Below, one piece after another: positions 1 to 6,058 of a stretch of 6,607 nucleotides of DNA. The position numbers and the translations under genes were made by a program. The stretch comes from Thermoleophilia bacterium UBA5186 (GTDB lineage Bacteria > Actinomycetota > Thermoleophilia > Gaiellales > Gaiellaceae), in assembly GCA_002413095.1 (NCBI GenBank), contig DHWI01000119.1, positions 1 through 6,607 on the forward strand. Reading direction: 5' to 3'. The notes beneath the pieces are model-generated. The model was given only the letters and a program-made list of their open reading frames with translations. It had not been told where the DNA came from and did not search any database. Position 1 is the stretch's first letter; every line of letters begins with the position of its first letter.

Positions 1-386
1 ACGTTGTCGTAGATCGACTTCGGAAACGGATTCGGCTTCTGGAAGACCATGCCGATCCAGCGCCGCACCTCGACCGGATCGACGTCGCGGTCGTACAGGT
101 TCTTCCCGAGGTAGACGACCTCGCCCTCGACCTTCGCGCTCGGCACGAGGTCGTTCATCCGGTTCAGCGAGCGGATGAACGTGGACTTGCCGCAGCCCGA
201 CGGGCCGATGACGGCCGTGACCAGGTTGCGGTAGATCTCGAAGCTGACGTCGCGAATCGCCGTCGTGCGCCCGTAGCGGACGGTCAGGTTCCGGATGTCG
301 AAGACGACCTCCTGCCGAGTCGGCGCGGGGGTTTCGTCGCGCTGCGCGATCTCCACCCGGCCCACGCGCGTGATCGTATCGGTCAT
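1..386 (-). CDS. pstB: Phosphate ABC transporter ATP-binding protein PstB, partial (C-terminus off left edge)
   Basis: This is the cytoplasmic ATPase that powers phosphate import through PstC and PstA. About 128 N-terminal residues are in the window, roughly half of a usual PstB. The strand begins with a variable stretch of about 25 residues, then a beta-strand region ([12 protein letters not shown], residues 28-39). The Walker A loop GPSGCGKST follows at 61-69, then the PstB-like segment [11 protein letters not shown] (70-80), and the Q-loop region [17 protein letters not shown] at 112-128. The Q-loop wording is characteristic of PstB among ABC ATPases. The signature motif, Walker B and H-loop lie outside the window. 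The ATG at 386-384 overlaps the pstA stop in an ATGA, so translational coupling is likely. Whether phoU follows, as it often does, cannot be seen. Confidence 0.97.
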   Translation of the reverse strand, partial: MTDTITRVGRVEIAQRDETPAPTRQEVVFDIRNLTVRYGRTTAIRDVSFEIYRNLVTAVIGPSGCGKSTFIRSLNRMNDLVPSAKVEGEVVYLGKNLYDRDVDPVEVRRWIGMVFQKPNPFPKSIYDN

Positions 387-1267
387 CCGACCTGCCCCAG
401 CTTCCGGCGGCTCCGGGCCAGCAGCGCCCGCGAGAGCAGGCTCGCGAACAGCACAAAGGCGATCAGCGCCAGCGCCGCGGCCCAGGCCCGCGCGTGATCG
501 AGCGGGTCGGGCGACTCCGACAGCTCGAAGATCGTCAGCGGCACCGACTGGAGCGGCTGGCGCGGATCCCACGTGATGAACGGCGCGGTGAGCGACGAAG
601 TGAAGAGAAGCGGCGCGGTCTCCCCAGCGGCTCGCGCGATCGCGAGCATCGTCCCAGTCAGGATGCCGCCGATCGACGCGGGCAGGATGATCCCGACGAC
701 CGTCCGCCAGCGGCTGATCCCGAGGGCGTAGCTCGCCTCGCGCAGCGTCTCCGGGACGACGCGCAGCACCTCCTGCGTCGAGCGTGCGATCAGCGGCAGC
801 ATGATGATCGCGAGCGCGAACGAGCCTGCGAGACCGCTCTGCTGGTGCGAGAGCACGAGGATCCCGAAGACGAAGATCCCGATCACGATCGAGGGGATCC
901 CGTTCAAGACGTCGAGCGCGAGGCGGATCGTCTGCTCCAGGCGCTTGGGCGCGAACTCCGACAGGTAGAGCGCGGTCAGCACGCCCACCGGGAGCGCCAT
1001 GAGCGCCGCGACCGCGACGATCACGAGACTCCCCGCGAACGCGTTCGCGAGGCCGCCGCCGGTCGCGCCGAAGCCCGCCGGCGGCTTCGTGAAGAAGTCG
1101 AGGCTGATTGCCGGCAGGCCACGCCGGAGCACGGAGACGACGACCGTCCCGAGGAGCGCGACCGCGATGAGCGCCGCCACGGTCGCGAGCGCCTCCATCA
1201 GGAGGTTGACGGCCTTGCGGCGGCGCAGGCGCGGGCTCGGCCGGCCCCAGGGAGCGGCCGCGCTCAA
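383..1267 (-). CDS. pstA: Phosphate ABC transporter permease PstA
   Basis: One of the two integral-membrane subunits of the PstSCAB importer. From a TTG at 1267 the product is 294 residues, normal for PstA. A basic N-terminus (RLRRRK, 13-18) precedes about six hydrophobic segments, near residues 25-46, 80-103, 115-140, 150-162, 198-212 and 270-292. The EAA loop contacting PstB is [14 protein letters not shown] at 177-190, followed by [10 protein letters not shown] and [10 protein letters not shown], both typical of PstA. The TTG was chosen because it overlaps the pstC stop as TTGA, mirrors the pstA/pstB ATGA overlap, and has the purine-rich GGGCGGGAC just upstream. An ATG at 1198-1196 is the main alternative but would trim the basic N-terminus to a start directly at the first helix. 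The frame stays open far upstream inside pstC; that part is a shadow. Function is confident, start moderately so. Confidence 0.95.
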   Translation of the reverse strand: MSAAAPWGRPSPRLRRRKAVNLLMEALATVAALIAVALLGTVVVSVLRRGLPAISLDFFTKPPAGFGATGGGLANAFAGSLVIVAVAALMALPVGVLTALYLSEFAPKRLEQTIRLALDVLNGIPSIVIGIFVFGILVLSHQQSGLAGSFALAIIMLPLIARSTQEVLRVVPETLREASYALGISRWRTVVGIILPASIGGILTGTMLAIARAAGETAPLLFTSSLTAPFITWDPRQPLQSVPLTIFELSESPDPLDHARAWAAALALIAFVLFASLLSRALLARSRRKLGQVG

Positions 1268-2235
1268 GTCCCGCCCGTCCGCTGGAACTCGAAGCGCCTG
1301 ACGATTACCTGCGCGAGCAGGTTCACGACGAGCGAGATCGCGAGGAGGATCGCGGCCAGGTACACGAGCGCCGAGACCTGCAGGTCGGTCGCCGCGCCCT
1401 GGTACTGGCTGGCGATCCGGCTCGCGAGCGTGTCCCCCGGCTTGAAGAGCGACAGGCTGAACCCGGAGAAGCCGCCTATGACCTGCGTGACTGCGATCGC
1501 CTCGCCCACGGCGCGTCCGAGCCCGAGGATGACGGCCGCCGCGATGCCGGGCCGCGCCGACGGCACCACGACGCCCCGCACCATCTCCCAGCGCGTCAGC
1601 CCGAGGGCGAGCGCGCCTTCCTCGAGCTCGCGCGGGACGCTCTGGAAGAGCTCGCGGCTGATGCTCGCCACGATCGGGACGACCATGATCGTCAGCACGA
1701 CGGCGGCGGTCAGCATCCCCGTCCCGGCCGACGGGATGTCGCCCTTGAAGAACGGCGTCCAGCCGAGGGCGCCGTGCAGCACCGGGTCGAGGTGCCTCGC
1801 GAGGAACGGCCCGAGCACGAGGATCCCCCACAGACCCACCACCACGCTCGGGATTGCCGCGAGCAACTCGACGAGCGCACCGATCACGTCGCGAACGCCG
1901 CGCGGCGCCAGCTCGCTCAGGAAGAGGCCGATGGCGATCGCGATCGGCGTCGCGAGTACGAGCGCGATCACGGACGTGAACGCGGTGCCGAGGATGAAGT
2001 CGCGCGCGCCGAAGACGCCCTTGACCGGGTCCCAGGCCGCCGAGGTGACGAAACCGAGCCCGAACTTGTGAAACGCGAGGCGCGAGCCGTCCGCAACCTT
2101 CCACGCGATCGCGAGGACTAGCGCGAGCGCAGCGAGTGCCGGAACCAGCGTCGCGCCATGGAAGAGGACGTCGGCGATGCGATCGCCCGCGCGTCTGGGC
2201 GCGCGGGCAGGAAGCGCGGAGGGCGCGGCGCTCAT
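1264..2235 (-). CDS. pstC: Phosphate ABC transporter permease PstC
   Basis: The partner permease of PstA, 323 residues, a usual PstC length. An Ala/Arg-rich cytoplasmic N-terminus (1-20) leads into hydrophobic segments near 28-46, 80-105, 118-146, 173-192, 231-252 and 286-312. The region [20 protein letters not shown] (107-126) and [10 protein letters not shown] (128-137) are typical PstC wording. The EAA loop is [17 protein letters not shown] at 205-221, followed by [16 protein letters not shown]. It is the first gene of the minus-strand pstCAB operon and is divergent from pstS. The ATG at 2235 has no convincing Shine-Dalgarno sequence; a TANNNT hexamer eight bases upstream suggests a leaderless mRNA. 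Nothing looks damaged. Confidence 0.96.
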   Translation of the reverse strand: MSAAPSALPARAPRRAGDRIADVLFHGATLVPALAALALVLAIAWKVADGSRLAFHKFGLGFVTSAAWDPVKGVFGARDFILGTAFTSVIALVLATPIAIAIGLFLSELAPRGVRDVIGALVELLAAIPSVVVGLWGILVLGPFLARHLDPVLHGALGWTPFFKGDIPSAGTGMLTAAVVLTIMVVPIVASISRELFQSVPRELEEGALALGLTRWEMVRGVVVPSARPGIAAAVILGLGRAVGEAIAVTQVIGGFSGFSLSLFKPGDTLASRIASQYQGAATDLQVSALVYLAAILLAISLVVNLLAQVIVRRFEFQRTGGT

Positions 2236-2243
2236 CGACCGCG

Positions 2244-2249
2244 AGGCTA
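2244..2249 (-). promoter_or_regulatory. Candidate -10 element of the pstCAB operon (leaderless)
   Basis: On the minus strand TAGCCT fits the loose TANNNT pattern of a -10 hexamer and is followed by eight bases and then the pstC ATG, so transcription could begin at or next to the start codon. No good -35 hexamer is present at the expected distance (CCGAAA), which would suit an activator-dependent promoter. The adjacent PHO-like repeats lie where such an activator might bind. This rests on one weak hexamer. Confidence 0.35.
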
Positions 2250-2276
2250 ACCCGTCGGAACGCCGGTTTCGGAGCC

Positions 2277-2320
2277 GTTCACCAGGTCGTCACCAGTCCG
2301 CCACCTTCTTTCAGCCCACG
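2277..2320 (+). promoter_or_regulatory. PHO-box-like array of 11-bp direct repeats between pstS and pstC
   Basis: Four consecutive 11-base units can be laid out: GTTCACCAGGT (2277), CGTCACCAGTC (2288), CGCCACCTTCT (2299) and TTCAGCCCACG (2310). The first three share the CACC core at an exact 11-base period. The first matches 9 of 11 positions of the actinobacterial PhoP direct-repeat consensus as I remember it, G(G/T)TCAYYYR(G/C)G; the others match about 7. A weaker unit may precede them at 2266. OmpR/PhoB-family regulators bind head-to-tail on 11-bp repeats, and pst genes are their classic targets. The repeat strand points toward pstS, but the array could serve both divergent genes. I see no clear -10 hexamer for pstS downstream. 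Confidence 0.6.
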
Positions 2321-2366
2321 TCCGGACCGGCGGCCGGCACCCTCGTCGCATCACGCAGACAAAGCC

Positions 2367-2374
2367 GAGAGGAG
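2367..2374 (+). promoter_or_regulatory. Ribosome binding site of pstS
   Basis: GAGAGGAG contains the strong Shine-Dalgarno core AGGAG and sits six bases before a TTG codon at 2381. This decides the pstS start in favour of the TTG that opens directly on a signal peptide (MKRRFALAAA), rather than any start far upstream at 2177, which would run through the PHO-like repeats and the start of pstC. Confidence 0.85.
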
Positions 2375-2380
2375 ACTGAG

Positions 2381-3409
2381 TTGAAGCGAAGGTTCGCACT
2401 TGCCGCAGCACTGGTAACAGCACTCGTGGTCGCCGCGGCCGCCAGCGCATCAGTGACGCGGAGCAGCGACAACAACCTGAAGGGCGCGGGGAGCTCGTTC
2501 GTGTTCCCGCTCGTCTCGACCTGGATCCCCATAGTCAAGTCCGACCTGGGCTACTCGGTCTCGTACAACCCGGTCGGCAGCGGAGCCGGCATCGCGGCGA
2601 TAACGAACCGGCAGGTCGACTTCGGCGCGAGTGACGCTCCGATGACCGCTGACCAGTTCGGCGCGTGCAAGGGCTGCGTCCAGATCCCGTGGGCCCTCTC
2701 GGCGACGTCGGTCGCGTACAACCTCGACGGCGCGCCCGTCCACCTGAAGATCTCCGGCAAGGTGCTCGCGGACATCTACCTCGGCAAGATCACCCGCTGG
2801 AACGACTCGCGTCTGGCGAAGCTGAACAAGGGCGTCAAGCTGCCGAACGAGAAGATCACGCCGATCTACCGCAGCGACGCCTCCGGGACGACCTACAACT
2901 TCACCGACTACCTCTCGTCGGCGAGCTCCGACTTCAAGTCGAAGGTCGGCAGGGGCACCCAGGTCAACTTCCCGACCGGGGTCGGCGGCCGCGGCAGCTC
3001 CGGCGTCTCCGCTGTACTGAAGCAGACGAACGGCGGGATCATGTACGCCGACGTCGCCTACGCGATCACTAACCACTTCAAGTTCTTCTCGGTCCAGAAC
3101 CGCGCCGGGAAGTACATCCTGCCGGGCATCGTCGGGATCAAGGGTGCCGCGGCGAGCGTGACCAAGGTCGGCTCGAGCAACGAGATCTCGATCGTCAACC
3201 CGGCCAAGAAGTTCAGGGCCGCCTATCCGATCTCGACCTACACCTACGTGATCCTCCCGCTGCAGACGGGCAGCGCGTCCGAGCTGCGCAAGTTCGTCTT
3301 CTGGGCCCTGACGAAGGGGCAGCCGATGGGCCTGAAGCTGCGGTTCGCCCCGGTGCCGAAGACGGTGCTCGTCGCCTCGGAGAAGACGCTCAAGCGGATC
3401 CACACGTAG
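2381..3409 (+). CDS. pstS: Phosphate ABC transporter substrate-binding protein PstS
   Basis: Extracytoplasmic phosphate receptor that delivers Pi to PstCA; 342 residues from a TTG with a strong ribosome site. Residues 1-23 form a signal peptide: KRR, a long Ala/Leu/Val core and an A-S-A site. Phosphate-binding segments of the family are visible in order: GAGSSFVFP (35-43), VGSGAGIAAI (65-74), DFGASDAPM (80-88), YRSDASGTT (163-171), GGRGSSGV (202-209) and GGIMYADVAYA (218-228). There is no cysteine near the signal-peptide end, so unlike many Gram-positive PstS proteins it does not look like a lipoprotein. It does carry a CxxC pair (C96-K-G-C99), a possible disulfide. It is divergent from pstCAB and followed after 23 bp by uppP. 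Control by the upstream PHO-like repeats is likely. Confidence 0.96.
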   Translation: MKRRFALAAALVTALVVAAAASASVTRSSDNNLKGAGSSFVFPLVSTWIPIVKSDLGYSVSYNPVGSGAGIAAITNRQVDFGASDAPMTADQFGACKGCVQIPWALSATSVAYNLDGAPVHLKISGKVLADIYLGKITRWNDSRLAKLNKGVKLPNEKITPIYRSDASGTTYNFTDYLSSASSDFKSKVGRGTQVNFPTGVGGRGSSGVSAVLKQTNGGIMYADVAYAITNHFKFFSVQNRAGKYILPGIVGIKGAAASVTKVGSSNEISIVNPAKKFRAAYPISTYTYVILPLQTGSASELRKFVFWALTKGQPMGLKLRFAPVPKTVLVASEKTLKRIHT

Positions 3410-3422
3410 CGGCTGGGCTACG
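3405..3422 (+). repeat. Perfect 6-bp inverted repeat spanning the pstS stop codon
   Basis: CGTAGC (3405-3410) pairs exactly with GCTACG (3417-3422) around a six-base loop. The left arm contains the pstS TAG. There is no following T-run, so it is not a standard intrinsic terminator. In an mRNA covering pstS and uppP it could act as a weak terminator, a 3'-end stabiliser or a processing point that sets the ratio of the two products. A stem this short can also occur by chance in GC-rich DNA. Confidence 0.4.
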
Positions 3423-3432
3423 CTCCGGCGCG

Positions 3433-4395
3433 GTGAGCGCTCGGGAGACAGCACCTGGCGGACGGCGGCTGGTCTACGGACTGGCCGCCGTCCTCTTTGC
3501 CGTCGCGGTCGTCCTCGCCGTGGCGCGCGTCGGGGAGCAGGCTGGGCGCCTTTCCGACTGGCAGGCGCTCGCGCTCGGAATAACACAAGGCCTGACGGAG
3601 CTCCTGCCGATCTCGTCGTCCGGTCACCTGATCCTCGTGCCGTGGATCGGGAACTGGCACTACCTGGAAACGCACCAGAGCTTCAACAAGACCTTCGACG
3701 TCGCCCTTCACCTCGGGACGCTCGTCGCGGTGATCCTCTACTTCTGGGCCGACGTGGTGCGGTATGTCGGCGCGTGGTTCCGCTCCGTGGGCCACCGCGC
3801 GATCCGGGACAACGATGAGCGGCTGGCCTGGTACATCCTCGCGGGGACGGTCCCAGCCGCGCTCGCCGGCGCGCTCGGCGAGTCGACGATCGAGTCGCGG
3901 CTGGGCCAGCCCTGGCAGATCGCGATCTTCCTCTCCGTGTTCGGCCTCCTCCTCTGGATCGCCGACCGGCAACCGGAGGAGCGGAGCATCGAGCGGCTGC
4001 GCTTCGGGACGGTCTTCCTCATTGGGATCTCGCAGATCCTCGCCCTGATGCCCGGTGTCTCGCGCTCGGGGATCACCATCACGACCGGGCGGTTCGCGAA
4101 GCTCGACCGCGACTCCGCCGCGCGCTTCTCGTTCCTGCTCCTGATCCCGATCGTGTTCGGGGCCGTGCTCTACAAGGGCGTGAAGCACATGGTGCTCCAC
4201 AGCCTCCCGGCCGGCTCGACCGGGCCGTTCGTGGTCGGGACACTCGCCGCCGCCGCGGTCGGGCTCGTCGCGATCGACTTCCTGCTCGGCTACGTGCGCC
4301 GGCACGATTACACCCCGTTCGTGGTCTACCGCTTGATCGCCGCCGCCGTGATCGTCCTGATCGTCGTCAGCGGCTGGCGGCACGCCACCTTCTAG
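3433..4395 (+). CDS. uppP: Undecaprenyl-diphosphate phosphatase UppP (BacA family)
   Basis: Integral-membrane phosphatase that converts undecaprenyl diphosphate to the monophosphate for re-use as cell-wall lipid carrier, releasing Pi; its loss or overproduction alters bacitracin sensitivity in known species. The first catalytic motif is QGLTELLPISSSGHL at 52-66, with E56 and H65 as expected key residues and Q52 in place of the glutamate found in some members. The second is PGVSRSG at 197-203 with the conserved arginine R201. About eight hydrophobic segments are present. At 320 residues it is about 50 longer than usual because of an N-terminal extension with an extra hydrophobic helix (13-31). 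The GTG at 3433 has no good ribosome site; a GTG at 3520 would give 291 residues. It lies 23 bp after pstS, so co-transcription is plausible. Its stop shares CTAG with the convergent kinase gene. Confidence 0.95.
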   Translation: MSARETAPGGRRLVYGLAAVLFAVAVVLAVARVGEQAGRLSDWQALALGITQGLTELLPISSSGHLILVPWIGNWHYLETHQSFNKTFDVALHLGTLVAVILYFWADVVRYVGAWFRSVGHRAIRDNDERLAWYILAGTVPAALAGALGESTIESRLGQPWQIAIFLSVFGLLLWIADRQPEERSIERLRFGTVFLIGISQILALMPGVSRSGITITTGRFAKLDRDSAARFSFLLLIPIVFGAVLYKGVKHMVLHSLPAGSTGPFVVGTLAAAAVGLVAIDFLLGYVRRHDYTPFVVYRLIAAAVIVLIVVSGWRHATF

Positions 4396-5057
4396 AAGAC
4401 TGCGCGAATCTCGAGGCCGCCGGACTCTGGCCGGATCGCCTCGACGGTCCCGCCGGCCGCGGTGATGACGTGCTTGACGATCGCGAGGCCGAGCCCGGTC
4501 CCGCGGGACGTGCGTGCGCGGTCGCCGCGGTAGAAGCGCTCGAAGAGCCGCGGCAGCTCGTCCTCGCTCACGCCCACCCCGTTGTCGATCGCGCGCAGAA
4601 CCGGGCGGCCGCCCTCGCGTCGCACGCTCAGCGTGAACGTCGCGCGCGGCCCCGCATAACGGAGCGCGTTGTCCACCAGGTTCTCGGCGACCATGCGCAG
4701 CATCCGCGGGCGCAGCGGAAGCTGGATCTTTTCCTCGACCTCCATGCGGACCGTGACGTCGGCGCGCGCGGCGCGCTCGCGGACGCGTTCCGCCAGCTCC
4801 TCGAGCACCGGGCCCGCCTCAGTCGAGCCGAGCGCGACCACCTCGCGGCCGGTCTCGAGCTCGGAGAGGAAGAGCACGTCGTCGACGAGCTGCCGCGTTG
4901 CCTCGACCTCTTCGCGGGCCTGCTCGATCAGCGCGTCCCTGTCGGCGCCCGGCAGCTGCGCGGTCTCGAGCAGCGCGAGGATGCGCGCGAGCGGCGTGCG
5001 CAGCTCATGCGAGACCGCGGCCGTGAACGCAGTGCGAAGCTCGTCGTAGGACGACAC
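4392..5057 (-). CDS. Short histidine kinase lacking a sensor domain (HisKA + HATPase_c only)
   Basis: Two-component histidine kinase of 221 residues from a GTG at 5057. The dimerisation/phosphoacceptor domain starts almost at once: FTAAVSHELRTPLARI puts the phosphorylated histidine at residue 17. The ATPase domain shows the N box ENLVDNALRYA (125-135), G1 DNGVGV (148-153), F box LFERFYRGD (161-169) and G2 GTGLGLAIVKH (176-186). The catalytic core is therefore complete. No signal peptide, membrane helix, PAS or HAMP region is present, and no usable start exists upstream, where the frame enters the divergent regulator gene. PhoR- and SenX3-like kinases with similar cores normally carry membrane helices and often PAS domains. 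It presumably phosphorylates the adjacent regulator and is probably cytoplasmic. A role in phosphate sensing is inferred from position only. Confidence 0.93.
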   Translation of the reverse strand: MSSYDELRTAFTAAVSHELRTPLARILALLETAQLPGADRDALIEQAREEVEATRQLVDDVLFLSELETGREVVALGSTEAGPVLEELAERVRERAARADVTVRMEVEEKIQLPLRPRMLRMVAENLVDNALRYAGPRATFTLSVRREGGRPVLRAIDNGVGVSEDELPRLFERFYRGDRARTSRGTGLGLAIVKHVITAAGGTVEAIRPESGGLEIRAVF

Positions 5058-5063
5058 GCCTGC

Positions 5064-5071
5064 ATCATGAT
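5064..5071. promoter_or_regulatory. Palindrome ATCATGAT, candidate shared -10 element of the divergent kinase and regulator genes
   Basis: The 22-bp gap between the two start codons contains a perfect 8-bp palindrome. Read on the plus strand, CATGAT (5066-5071) lies eight bases before the regulator ATG. Read on the minus strand, CATGAT (5069-5064) lies six bases before the kinase GTG. Each matches TATAAT at four of six positions and is at a spacing that fits leaderless transcription. Neither start has a Shine-Dalgarno sequence, and no good -35 hexamers were found. It could instead be an operator half-site or chance. Confidence 0.4.
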
Positions 5072-5079
5072 TGCCCGGA

Positions 5080-5775
5080 ATGGCGAAAGTCCTGATCGTC
5101 GAGGACGACGAGGTGATCGCCCAGGCAATGGCGCAGCACCTCTCGGCCGCCGGGTTCGATGCGCTGCGCGTCGCGCGCGGCGACCAAGGGCTCGCGCGGC
5201 TTCGCTACGAGCAACCTGACGTCTGCGTCCTCGACCTGATGCTCCCCGGGGTCGACGGGTGGCACATGATCGAGGCGATCCGCGCGGAGGGAATCGGCAC
5301 GCCGATCGTCGTCGTCAGCGCCCGCGGGACCGAGCACGACCGGGTCCACGCACTCGAGATCGGCGCCGACGACTACCTGGTCAAGCCGTTCTCCATGAAG
5401 GAGCTCGTGGCGCGCGTCCAGGCCGCAGCCCGCCGCGGGGTCAGATCACAGGACCCCACGCGCGGCGACCCGATCGAGATCGAGGAGCTCCGCATCGACC
5501 CGCGCGAGGTTCAGGCCTACGTGGACGGCGAAAGCGCCGATCTGACGCCAACGGAGTTCCGCCTGCTCTACCAGCTCGCCCTGGAGCAGGGCCGCGTGAC
5601 GACTCGCGACGAGTTGCTGCAGAAGCTTTGGGGACGCCGCGAGACGCATCGCGACCGGACCGTGGACGTCTTCGTCCGGAGGCTGCGCGAGAAGATCGAC
5701 CGCCGCGCCTCGAAGCACACGTTCATCCAGACCCGGTACGGCGTCGGCTACAAGCTCGAGGCCTTGCCTAAGTAG
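5080..5775 (+). CDS. OmpR/PhoB-family response regulator, likely phosphate-response (PhoP/RegX3-like)
   Basis: DNA-binding transcription factor of 231 residues, a typical length. The receiver domain (1-118) has the acidic pair D9/D10 in VEDDE, phosphoacceptor D52 in LDLMLPG, S80 in VVVSARG and K102 in YLVKPFS, so all phosphorylation residues are present. After a linker, the winged-helix domain (about 132-229) contains DLTPTEFRLL, the recognition-helix region DRTVDVFVRRLREKI (192-206) and the wing TRYGVGYKLE. I chose the ATG at 5080, where the protein begins MAKVLIVEDD as the family does; a TTG at 5071 is possible. The divergent kinase is the likely partner. This family binds 11-bp direct repeats, like those between pstS and pstC, which supports a PhoB-type role without proving it. 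Its 3' end overlaps the next convergent gene by eight bases. Confidence 0.95.
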   Translation: MAKVLIVEDDEVIAQAMAQHLSAAGFDALRVARGDQGLARLRYEQPDVCVLDLMLPGVDGWHMIEAIRAEGIGTPIVVVSARGTEHDRVHALEIGADDYLVKPFSMKELVARVQAAARRGVRSQDPTRGDPIEIEELRIDPREVQAYVDGESADLTPTEFRLLYQLALEQGRVTTRDELLQKLWGRRETHRDRTVDVFVRRLREKIDRRASKHTFIQTRYGVGYKLEALPK

Positions 5776-6058
5776 GAAGCCGTTCGAAACGCAAGCCGGT
5801 CTCGACGAGCTTACGGCCGCCCGATTCGTAGGCGATGTCCACCTTGTCGTTCTTGCGGTAGGTGCCCGCGACCCCGAGCGCCATCGAGAGCCAGCGGATG
5901 AAGCCGAGGTGGCCCTCCTCCTCCAGCGGTCGGTCGAACACGAGCGCGTTCCCCTCATGCCGAAAATCGCGACCTTCCTGCTGCTGAACGCCGTTCAGGT
6001 AGACCTGAAACGGACGCGCCACATGGCCCGGCACCTCTACCCGCGAACGCTCGATCAT
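5768..6058 (-). CDS. Small conserved-looking protein of unknown function (96 aa)
   Basis: I do not recognise a named family. From an ATG at 6058 the product is 96 residues, soluble, with no signal peptide, metal-binding cysteines or obvious enzyme motif. Alternating hydrophobic stretches suggest beta strands (PFQVYLNGVQ, residues 16-25; NALVFDRPL, 37-45). A distinctive central block follows, LGFIRWLSMALGVAGTYRKND (51-71), then DIAYESGGRKLVETGLRF, likely strands again. The aromatic and Gly-rich central block and clean G/C third positions look like a real protein under selection. It is convergent with the regulator (8-bp overlap) and divergent from the oxidase-like gene, the two ATGs overlapping in TCATGA. 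No Shine-Dalgarno is seen; CATTCT seven bases upstream could be a leaderless -10. The frame continues upstream without a better start, and that extension is antisense to the oxidase gene. Confidence 0.75.
   Translation of the reverse strand: MIERSRVEVPGHVARPFQVYLNGVQQQEGRDFRHEGNALVFDRPLEEEGHLGFIRWLSMALGVAGTYRKNDKVDIAYESGGRKLVETGLRFERLPT

Noticed and set aside
494..2071. A 525-codon open frame on the plus strand, antisense to pstA and pstC
   Set aside because: Its translation is a low-complexity Arg/Glu/Asp-rich string typical of GC-rich shadow frames, and it lies opposite two clear membrane proteins.
1268..2104. Upstream in-frame extension of pstA to 573 residues
   Set aside because: The extension is the out-of-frame complement of pstC codons, rich in Arg and Ala; homologous sequence begins only after the TTG at 1267.
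2177..2380. A longer pstS start at 2177
   Set aside because: It would run through the pstC N-terminus and the repeat array and bury the signal peptide; the TTG at 2381 has a strong ribosome site and directly precedes the signal sequence.
2450..3586. A 378-codon minus-strand frame opposite pstS
   Set aside because: Arg/Asp/Val-rich composition with no domain and complete overlap with an unmistakable PstS; a shadow frame.
3418..4383. A 321-codon minus-strand frame opposite uppP
   Set aside because: Charged low-complexity translation with no motif, produced by the third-position GC bias of uppP.
4385..4450. A bidirectional terminator between uppP and the kinase
   Set aside because: GC-rich partial repeats exist here, but I could not form a convincing stem followed by T-runs on either strand.
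5042..5120. A frameshift that cut a longer sensor kinase
   Set aside because: Sequence upstream of the kinase start is the intact, well-conserved N-terminus of the divergent regulator, leaving no room for a lost sensor in any frame.
4470..5219. A 249-codon plus-strand frame opposite the kinase
   Set aside because: Ala/Arg/Glu-rich, runs through the kinase and into the regulator in the wrong frame; no recognisable domain.
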